Positions 6,391 to 11,945 of a DNA stretch of 11,945 nt are shown here, one piece after another. The DNA is from Desulfobacteraceae bacterium. Lineage in GTDB: Bacteria > Desulfobacterota > DSM-4660 > Desulfatiglandales > HGW-15. A model generated the notes under the pieces. The model made no database searches. It was not told the origin of the DNA and saw only the letters and a list, made by a program, of their open reading frames with translations. The position numbers were made by a program, and so were the translations under genes. Each line of letters starts with the position of its first letter. The stretch's first letter is position 1. The stretch is taken from positions 1 to 11,945 of the forward strand of contig RPPU01000078.1 in assembly GCA_003819975.1 (NCBI GenBank), in the 5' to 3' direction.

Positions 6391-7854
6391 TTACAATAAT
6401 GATTGCTTTTCCGTATTTTTTTTAGGGCAAATCAAGCGACATAGATGACAATTTTCATTGCATGGCTCAATATGCACATCGATCTCGACCCCTTTAGCAA
6501 AAAGATCGCGAATATCGGTCTCAATATGGCGGATGATCAGATGGGCTGCGGATACCGGCAGAACCGCCGGGACCCCCAAGGTAAGGCGAACACGATGCAA
6601 ATCCCCGACCGAAGTCACATCAAGCTGGTGAATACCGGTAAAATAACTTTGGTGTTCGCCGACCAGGTTGTGGATCCGTTCCACGTCATCATCGTGAATA
6701 GCCTTTTGCCAACCATCGCCGGGGTGCAGAGATAGCGTAATCTCTTTCACTGCCGGAAGGCAGATCCCTAATTTTTTTTCAAGCTCCACGGTTAAAGCGC
6801 GGCTCTCCGCCAAAGTAACCTTGGGATCCAGATGTAGATCCGCCTCAACTCTTAAATCTCCCCTGAAACGCGCCACCCGAATACGATGAATCCCGCTGAT
6901 CCGGGTTTCTTTCAGCAACACTTCTTGCAGGCATTTCACTTCCGCGGACGAATCCGGAAGAATCTCGATATTATGTGACGGCTCTACATGCACCAAAACT
7001 TTTGCGCCGGGCATGGAAGTTTCTATTTGATCTTTCAGCTCATGACTGACGGCATGTCCGGTTTCCAGTGAAACACCCGGCCGGCAACCCATGTGCAGAT
7101 CCACATACAGTGATCCGCCGGCCCGGCGGGTGCGGAGCTTGTGAAAATCCAAACCCCGCGAATCGAAGTCGGCCATGATACGGTTCATGTTTGCGATTTC
7201 ATCGGGAGAAGCGGAGGAATCCAGCAAAGGATGAAAGCTTTTTTGGGTGATCCGATAAGCGGCCGACATAATCAATAAAGCAACCCCCATGGCAATGGCG
7301 GGATCCAACCACGATAGCTGGACACCCCAAAACCGTTCGCCGATGCTAATCGCAAAAAGACCGATAAAAACACCAATGGAAGTATACACATCGGTATAAA
7401 GATGGGTGGCATCCGCTTCCAGGGCTACGGAACGGTTTTTGATGGCGGACTTTTTCAGCAAAGTAGCCACAAGGATATTAAGCCCGGCCGAGACAAGCAT
7501 GACGATCGAGCCCGATTCCAGATGTTTCAGGTTCGATCCATGCAAGAGTTTAACGATCGATTCATAGATGATCCAAACAGCAGCGACAAAAACCAACAGG
7601 CCCTCGATCACGCCGGAGATATTTTCTATTTTTTCATGTCCATAGGGATGCGTGGGGTCCGGCGGCTTATCCGAGACATGCACGGAAAAAGTGGCGATCA
7701 GGGCGGCCAAAAGATCAATGGCGGAATGGATGGCTTCGGATAAAACACTGACCGAGCCCGTCAGTATTCCGGTTGCGATTTTAATCAGGGTTAAAAAAGC
7801 ATTACTGGCTACGGAAAGCCAGGCCACTCTTTTCTTATTATCAATAAAGCTCAT
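6391..7854 (-). CDS. cation diffusion facilitator with extended C-terminal domain
   Basis: A 487-residue CDF-family transporter, expected to export divalent metals by proton antiport. Six membrane helices occupy about residues 10-200. The transport site is His43/Asp47 in helix 2 (S-E-A-I-H-S-A-I-D) and His151/Asp155 in helix 5 (A-T-H-L-Y-T-D); this H-D/H-D set is typical of Zn2+ or Co2+ carriers rather than the Asp-rich Mn2+ group. Family members are usually about 300 residues. Here the first cytosolic domain (about 205-295, ending V-H-V-E-P) is followed by two more domains of similar style (about 300-380, ending L-S-L-H-P, and 385-465, ending V-H-I-E-P). The tail has C465, C469, C472 and C476 in a C-x3-C-x2-C-x3-C arrangement. 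The start at 7854 lies 46 bases after the LysM gene ends and has only a weak, distant GAGA, so cotranscription is possible. Confidence 0.92.
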   Translation of the reverse strand: MSFIDNKKRVAWLSVASNAFLTLIKIATGILTGSVSVLSEAIHSAIDLLAALIATFSVHVSDKPPDPTHPYGHEKIENISGVIEGLLVFVAAVWIIYESIVKLLHGSNLKHLESGSIVMLVSAGLNILVATLLKKSAIKNRSVALEADATHLYTDVYTSIGVFIGLFAISIGERFWGVQLSWLDPAIAMGVALLIMSAAYRITQKSFHPLLDSSASPDEIANMNRIMADFDSRGLDFHKLRTRRAGGSLYVDLHMGCRPGVSLETGHAVSHELKDQIETSMPGAKVLVHVEPSHNIEILPDSSAEVKCLQEVLLKETRISGIHRIRVARFRGDLRVEADLHLDPKVTLAESRALTVELEKKLGICLPAVKEITLSLHPGDGWQKAIHDDDVERIHNLVGEHQSYFTGIHQLDVTSVGDLHRVRLTLGVPAVLPVSAAHLIIRHIETDIRDLFAKGVEIDVHIEPCNENCHLCRLICPKKNTEKQSLL

Positions 7855-7881
7855 TGTTTCGACAGGTCTCTTTCAGAAAAC

Positions 7882-7918
7882 AAAAAAACCGCTTTTTCAA
7901 TCAATGCGGAAGATCCGC
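7882..7918 (-). terminator. possible weak or alternative hairpin between LysM and CDF genes
   Basis: On the minus strand a GCGGA/TCCGC stem (7918-7906) spans the end of the LysM-protein gene, and CCGC within it could instead pair with GCGG just before a run of seven T (7888-7882). Each stem is only four or five base pairs, so termination is likely partial at best. Confidence 0.3.
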
Positions 7919-10507
7919 TTTTATTATTCCATTACCGGTATTATCCGCGTTTGCCGAACTGATTTGCTTCCAGGTGCGGCCGTCATATTCATACAAACCA
8001 TATCGGTCTCCCGCATCGACGACCAGTTTGTCGTCATAGACGCATAAATATTCCGCATCGGTCAGGACCAGTGTGGTCCAGCTTAGGCCGTTGTAGAATT
8101 GAACGCCTGCCGCGCCGAAATCGACCACCAGACCTTCTCGGAAAGCCACAAAGGCATTGCCGGTGTTGTCGGGGTTTACCGGACTGATTTGCTTCCAGGC
8201 TTTGCCGTCATATTCATAGAGGCCGTAGGAACCGGCATCCACCACCAGCTTGTCGCCGTAAGCGGCCAGACATTCCGCATCCACATCCGCCAGTTTGATC
8301 CAGGTCGCTCCGCTGTAATAGCGCAAACCATTGGTCCCGAAATCCACGACCACACCATCCCGGTAGGCGACAAACGTGTTGCCGGTGTTATCCGCATCCA
8401 GGGGACTGATTTGTCTCCACTCCTTACCGTCATATTCCCAAAGGCCGTACGGCGCGCCGGTATCCGCCACCAGTTTATCTTGATAGATCCCGAGACACTC
8501 GACATCCCGGTCGGTAAATTTACTCCAGGCGGTCCCGTTGTAGGCATAGAGACCACGGGCGCCGAAATCCACGACCAGGGTATTCCGAAAAGCGACCAGG
8601 GGGTTGCCGGTGTTATCCGCATCCCATTGACTGATCTGTTTCCAAGTCTGATCGGCATATTCCTGCAGGCCGTGTTCGCAGCCGGCATCCGCCACTAATG
8701 TATGGTTGTAAAAAAACACATGCTCGACATTGGTTTGCGCCAGCCGGGTCCAGCGGCTGCCGTCATAATGATAAAGGCCCTGGGTTCCGAAATCCACGAT
8801 CAACGCGCTCATGAAAGCCGGATGTTCAATCGTGCTCAAATCCCAACCATTGATTTGATTGTTATCGTTCCAATCTTCTTTGATCAGGGCCGAGCCGGGC
8901 GCCAGATAAAGGATATCCAGATCACGCCCTCCGGCTGCACTTCTTTGGACCACCAGACAATTCGCATAAAAGCGCAAGCCGATGCTGAGCAAGGGTCCGT
9001 TCGCGCCGACGGCTTTCACGCTGCTGAATTCATTCGCGGTTTGTCTGAATTCCTGGCCTTTGACCGGATGATGCGGCATCCAGAGCACAGCATCTTTGAT
9101 GCCAAAAAAAGTCGTTTTATCCTCATACCCGGCATACACCTGCAATAACCACACAACCCCGGCAATATCTTCGGCCAGCCAAATCTGATAATACTCCGGG
9201 TCCGTTTCCGGGTCCGGATCGTTACCGGAACCCCGGATGGTGATCCGCAGGCAGTTGACGCCGTCTATAGGTTCGATCGTTTCGGCGTATTGGTAACGAC
9301 TGAAACCTTTAAAGGCGCCGGTTCCGCTGTAAATATATTTTTTACCGGCCTGATAAGGAGCATAAGGATTGGTCAATTTCCCGGACAGGATGTTGAATTC
9401 CAGGATCTTGACATTGGGATCTTTTTCTCCTTTATCCACTTTTCCATTATGGTTGCCGTCCTCTTGGCCGTCGTTGAGCCCATCGTCATCCGAATCGGCA
9501 TCCAGCGGATGGGTGTGGGTGGCGGGATCCAGGTCGGGTTGGAAAATCGCCAAATCGGTGTCCGGAACTACATCTTGAAGGGTCAAACCGGTTTCGGTTC
9601 CATCTTGAATTCCGTCTCCATCCGTGTCGCAGTTGCAAGGATCGGTTTCATCGGCATCCACCCTGCCGTTATGATTCTGATCTTCCATTCCATCCGGAAT
9701 CCCATCGGCATCCGTATCCGCATCCCGGGAATGAGTGCAACCTGCAGCTTCCAGATCATCGGTCAGAGCGTCTTGATCGGTGTCAAGCAACGAGGCAGCG
9801 GCCGCGATTGGTAACCCTTGGTTATCCGCAACCCGGTCCTGATCGACAGGCAGGGGTGCGGCAAAAAAAATAGATTGGGTCGAGGAAATGGGCCGGCTTT
9901 TTCCACCTGGATAGATTGGAGCTTCTTTCGGGATTGGGCGCGAGTCGGACGGAAGGCCCTGATTCGGGGCAACGGAGTTGACATTCTGTGGAATTCGAAT
10001 AATGGCCCCGGGACGAATCAGATCCAGATTGGCGAGCGCGGGGTTCAATCGTTTCAAAGTCGCGATCAGGGTCGGCAAATGTTCGGTTTTCAGCAAGCCC
10101 CGTTTTTTGAGCAAGCGCCAAAGTTGGTCTCCTTTTTGAATCTTATAGTCCTCGACCGGAATTTTTGCTGCATCCATGATGCGGGTTTGATTTTTTTTCT
10201 TGGGGAGTTTGCCGGAAACGGACGCAATGAGGGTAGCCGGAGCATTCGTCCGTTTCAGTACTGCATGCGCCTGAGTACTGCTTTGCGCCCAAGGAATGGG
10301 CTTGCGGATAAGTTCGTCCCGGGTATCGATCGCAATCCAGAGCCAGGTTTTAGGGATCGCGACCTTTGAGTCCATATCGGCCGAAACGATCGATAAATAA
10401 GGGTTGGCCAGGATGCAAAGCAAAAAGAGAAGTTTTCGCATGCACAGCAGCTTGTTGAAACAGTTGAAATCGATGCCGGCTTTTTTAACAATAAAAAGTT
10501 TACCCAT
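7901..10507 (-). CDS. exported LysM / calcium-repeat / propeller-repeat protein
   Basis: An 868-residue exported protein. Residues about 23-43 form a classic signal peptide (M-R-K-L-L-F-L-L-C ending S-I-V-S-A). I place the start at 10507 because GGAG lies six bases upstream; the ATG at 10441 would give a more normal signal peptide but has no ribosome-binding site. A LysM-like domain (about 118-175: Y-K-I-Q-K-G-D-Q-L-W to P-G-A-I-I-R-I-P) suggests peptidoglycan binding. Residues about 241-365 carry Asp-rich D-x-D-x-D-G-x-x-D repeats like thrombospondin type 3, likely binding Ca2+. Residues about 370-560 are unassigned. Residues 567 to the end are four 75-residue units, each of two half-repeats (L-V-V-D-F-G...G-L-Y-x-Y and D-K-L-V-V-D-A-G...W-K-Q-I-S), probably a beta-propeller. 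Substrate or partner is unknown. It precedes the CDF gene by 46 bases on the same strand. Confidence 0.85.
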   Translation of the reverse strand: MGKLFIVKKAGIDFNCFNKLLCMRKLLFLLCILANPYLSIVSADMDSKVAIPKTWLWIAIDTRDELIRKPIPWAQSSTQAHAVLKRTNAPATLIASVSGKLPKKKNQTRIMDAAKIPVEDYKIQKGDQLWRLLKKRGLLKTEHLPTLIATLKRLNPALANLDLIRPGAIIRIPQNVNSVAPNQGLPSDSRPIPKEAPIYPGGKSRPISSTQSIFFAAPLPVDQDRVADNQGLPIAAAASLLDTDQDALTDDLEAAGCTHSRDADTDADGIPDGMEDQNHNGRVDADETDPCNCDTDGDGIQDGTETGLTLQDVVPDTDLAIFQPDLDPATHTHPLDADSDDDGLNDGQEDGNHNGKVDKGEKDPNVKILEFNILSGKLTNPYAPYQAGKKYIYSGTGAFKGFSRYQYAETIEPIDGVNCLRITIRGSGNDPDPETDPEYYQIWLAEDIAGVVWLLQVYAGYEDKTTFFGIKDAVLWMPHHPVKGQEFRQTANEFSSVKAVGANGPLLSIGLRFYANCLVVQRSAAGGRDLDILYLAPGSALIKEDWNDNNQINGWDLSTIEHPAFMSALIVDFGTQGLYHYDGSRWTRLAQTNVEHVFFYNHTLVADAGCEHGLQEYADQTWKQISQWDADNTGNPLVAFRNTLVVDFGARGLYAYNGTAWSKFTDRDVECLGIYQDKLVADTGAPYGLWEYDGKEWRQISPLDADNTGNTFVAYRDGVVVDFGTNGLRYYSGATWIKLADVDAECLAAYGDKLVVDAGSYGLYEYDGKAWKQISPVNPDNTGNAFVAFREGLVVDFGAAGVQFYNGLSWTTLVLTDAEYLCVYDDKLVVDAGDRYGLYEYDGRTWKQISSANADNTGNGIIKADLPH
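7913..8812 (-). repeat. four tandem 225-bp coding repeats
   Basis: Four consecutive units of about 225 bp (75 residues) make up the 3' third of the LysM gene. Each unit contains two related half-repeats, and the phrase D-N-T-G-N recurs at the end of each unit. At the DNA level whole stretches match between units: CTGATTTGCTTCCAGG occurs in both the unit ending near 7975 and the one ending near 8198, followed in each by CCGTCATATTCATA. The last unit stops just after its D-N-T-G-N. Confidence 0.85.
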
Positions 10508-10801
10508 AGACGTCTCCGCTCCGGATCCTATCTCATGAAGAGATCTTAATACGATTAGGCGACACAAAAAAACAATTCCGCCAAGTCAGGCTCAACAACT
10601 GCACGGGGCCCTCATTCAGCAAGCATATTTTTAGGCGCTTAGCTCAATCATATCGGTAAAAAGTTATCGATACGAGAAAAGTTAATAAACAACCGGCCCT
10701 TATCATATGGATTTATTCCGGCGCTTTTCGCGGGAACTCCTGTTCCAGTCGGCCGGAATTCATGTTTTATTGATCCTGGGTTTTCAGGATCAATAAAACA
10801 T
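10508..10801. other. intergenic region upstream of the LysM-protein gene
   Basis: No gene is supported in these 294 bases. The palindrome at 10762-10801 occupies the right edge and a small GGAAC/GTTCC hairpin lies at 10734-10747. A possible minus-strand promoter (TTGTTT, 18 bases, TATTAA with the -10 at 10551-10546) is weak. Confidence 0.55.
10762..10801. repeat. perfect 17-bp palindrome abutting the FHA gene stop codon
   Basis: ATGTTTTATTGATCCTG at 10762-10778 and its exact reverse complement at 10785-10801 enclose a six-base loop. The right arm ends at the base next to the FHA stop codon (10802-10804). On either strand the stem begins T-rich and ends A-rich with no T-run after it, so it is not a canonical intrinsic terminator, although so stable a hairpin would stall polymerase or protect the mRNA 3' end. 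Confidence 0.8.
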
Positions 10802-11299
10802 TTAGGATTTCAAGCCGTCTGACATCTGGAGTTTCGGGTCGCCTTTCTGTAAAACCTCGTAACGGATGATCATAGCCGGATCGGCGTCCTCTATCCGGGA
10901 AGGGCTGATAATCCCACGCCCCTTGAGCGGGTATTTGTCCTGTTTGACCAAGATCTCGTTTTCACCATCAGCCTGGATAAAGGTGCCGTTACGACTGTGA
11001 TCAATGAGCATGAAGTTGTCGTGCAGATAGATAATCACGGCATGGGTCCGGGAAACGATCTCATCATCATATACAAAAGTATTTTGAGGTTTACGGCCGA
11101 GGCTGACACTCGAATGGATTTTGTTGACCATAACGCTCTGGTCGCGAAAATTCAATCTGAGTTCGGATTGCAGGATCCCGGAGACCGTAAGCGTGAGGGT
11201 TTCGGAACAAAACCGGCAGCGAAAAAATGGGGATAAAGCCGCCGGATCTGCATCATCCAGTTCGTTTCTGGCGCCGCACTCTTCGCAAAAAATGATCAT
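10802..11299 (-). CDS. zinc-ribbon plus FHA-domain protein
   Basis: A 165-residue soluble protein. The N-terminus carries two CxxC pairs, C5/C8 (F-C-E-E-C) and C28/C31 (C-R-F-C), a zinc-ribbon arrangement. Residues about 45-150 form a forkhead-associated domain with its signature residues: Gly68-Arg69, Ser83-Arg84-x-His86 and Asn104-Gly105-Thr106. FHA domains bind phosphothreonine peptides, so the protein probably reads the output of a Ser/Thr kinase, which is not in this window. The start at 11299 has AAGG nine bases upstream. No membrane segment is seen. The N-terminal ribbon could bind zinc, nucleic acid or a partner; I cannot say which. It appears to be a single gene with its own upstream region. 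Confidence 0.88.
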   Translation of the reverse strand: MIIFCEECGARNELDDADPAALSPFFRCRFCSETLTLTVSGILQSELRLNFRDQSVMVNKIHSSVSLGRKPQNTFVYDDEIVSRTHAVIIYLHDNFMLIDHSRNGTFIQADGENEILVKQDKYPLKGRGIISPSRIEDADPAMIIRYEVLQKGDPKLQMSDGLKS

Positions 11300-11626
11300 A
11301 ATACATAACCTTTTTAAAAATGAATCCTTCTTTAATGTTACCCGATTATTAGCCCGAGCAAAACGGGCGAAAAGGCTTATACCTGTTTCTTGATTCTGGA
11401 TTATAACCGGTAATGATCGTTAAGGTGTTATATTTTCAGAGAAAGGGATGCTTTTATTTTTAACCGCAATATAATGTAAATAATCCTTTCTAAAACATGG
11501 CAATATATGCAATATTTACCAATTCGTCAAGTTAAGAATCGCGATACAAATGAACCGGCGATGTTCGGACTTTTAAAAGTTGGTTCTCAACAAAAAAAGA
11601 CCATCAAACCGCAAATCTGGATTAAA
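11300..11626. other. divergent promoter region between FHA and HNH genes
   Basis: A+T-rich spacer between divergent genes. A minus-strand TATAAT (11405-11400) could serve the FHA gene and a plus-strand TATAAT (11470-11475) the HNH gene; neither has a convincing -35 box. A GCCCG/CGGGC hairpin (11352-11368) would lie in the FHA leader. The HNH frame is open back to an ATG at 11507, so part of this stretch may be coding. Confidence 0.4.
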
Positions 11627-11945
11627 ATGAGCAGGGAAAGACAAAAACATCGCGAAAAAGGGTTTAGTGACCCAGCGGAGAGTGCAAAAGGGATAAAAAG
11701 AGAAAAGGATAAAGCGCGGGCGCTCAGGCAAACCGGCTGGTGGATGCGGAAAACTCAAGAAGGGGTCTGCCATTACTGCCGGCGTCAGGTCGGCCGAGAC
11801 CATTTGACCATGGACCATGTCGTGCCGCTTAGCCGGGGTGGTCAGAGCAAGCGCGGTAATATTGTTGCGGCTTGCAAGGAATGCAATAATAAAAAAAAAT
11901 ACCTATTGCCGATTGAATGGGATGAATATGTGCGGACTTTGCAAC
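11627..11945 (+). CDS. HNH endonuclease (3' truncated by window edge)
   Basis: A plus-strand frame runs off the right edge without a stop. Measured from the ATG at 11627, Cys48/Cys51 (C-H-Y-C), Asp63-His64 (T-M-D-H-V-V-P-L-S-R-G-G), Asn78 (R-G-N) and Cys83/Cys86 (C-K-E-C-N) make up the HNH fold: a zinc-binding four-cysteine frame around the catalytic His and a metal-binding Asn. The part before it is very basic and probably binds DNA. I prefer the ATG at 11627, which has GGA five bases upstream and is where I expect this family to begin. The frame is also open back to ATGs at 11561 and 11507, neither with a ribosome-binding site; a TATAAT at 11470 would suit the longer form. It could be a stand-alone nuclease or part of a defence or mobile locus to the right. 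The opposite-strand frame here is a shadow. Confidence 0.82.
   Translation, partial: MSRERQKHREKGFSDPAESAKGIKREKDKARALRQTGWWMRKTQEGVCHYCRRQVGRDHLTMDHVVPLSRGGQSKRGNIVAACKECNNKKKYLLPIEWDEYVRTLQ

Noticed and set aside
8176..8688. Minus-strand frame of 170 codons within the LysM gene
   Set aside because: It is the same strand in a shifted frame; the composition is Trp/Met-rich and the repeat consensus is only sensible in the main frame.
8099..8698. Plus-strand frame of 199 codons with apparent repeats
   Set aside because: The repeats mirror those of the minus-strand LysM-protein gene, which has the signal peptide, LysM and calcium repeats.
10762..10801. Calling the palindrome an intrinsic terminator of the FHA gene
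   Set aside because: No T-run follows the stem on either strand and the A/T flanks have the wrong polarity; kept as a palindrome instead.
11573..11818. Minus-strand frame of 81 codons
   Set aside because: It is antisense to the HNH nuclease, whose CxxC, DH and CxxC motifs are clear on the plus strand.

Overview
The window looks like a chromosomal segment of a deltaproteobacterium (Desulfobacterota), probably an anaerobic sulfate- or sulfur-metabolising lineage. The clues are the NrfD/PsrC-type quinone-interacting membrane subunit at the left edge, a magnesium-type NRAMP transporter paired with a soluble MgtE-N/CBS protein, and A+T-rich intergenic repeats built on TTCTG and TTCGATATTC units. 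Taxonomy is inference from gene content; there is no rRNA or marker gene here. I see no CRISPR, tRNA, rRNA, integrase or intact insertion sequence.

Layout. (1) Bases 1-892, plus strand: the 3' end of an NrfD-like redox-complex subunit, then a small single-helix membrane protein that may belong to the same complex. Two clusters of inverted or tandem intergenic repeats flank the small gene. (2) Bases 1188-5622, minus strand, read right to left: a compact four-gene unit encoding an NRAMP-family transporter with the magnesium-type (NRMT) binding site, a 59-residue basic membrane protein, a soluble PRC-barrel/MgtE-N/CBS protein, and L-aspartate oxidase NadB. A near-consensus promoter (TTGACA, 16 bp, TATATT) and a perfect 10-bp inverted repeat lie upstream. 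(3) Bases 5882-6286, minus: a single-gene cold-shock protein unit with its own promoter, long leader, strong ribosome-binding site and a good intrinsic terminator. (4) Bases 6391-7854, minus: a cation diffusion facilitator with two extra C-terminal cytosolic repeats and a terminal four-cysteine motif. (5) Bases 7901-10507, minus: a large exported protein with a LysM domain, calcium-binding type-3-like repeats, an unassigned domain and eight propeller-like half-repeats. (6) Bases 10802-11299, minus: a zinc-ribbon plus FHA-domain protein, with a perfect 17-bp palindrome against its stop codon. (7) Bases 11627-11945, plus: an HNH endonuclease cut off by the window edge.

The most interesting unit is region 2. 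A transporter whose visible binding-site residues fit magnesium rather than transition metals sits next to a soluble copy of the regulatory half of the magnesium channel MgtE. This suggests a two-component transporter/sensor arrangement in which the magnesium gate acts in trans on an unrelated transporter fold. That functional link is inference. The remaining genes are recognisable families with unusual additions.
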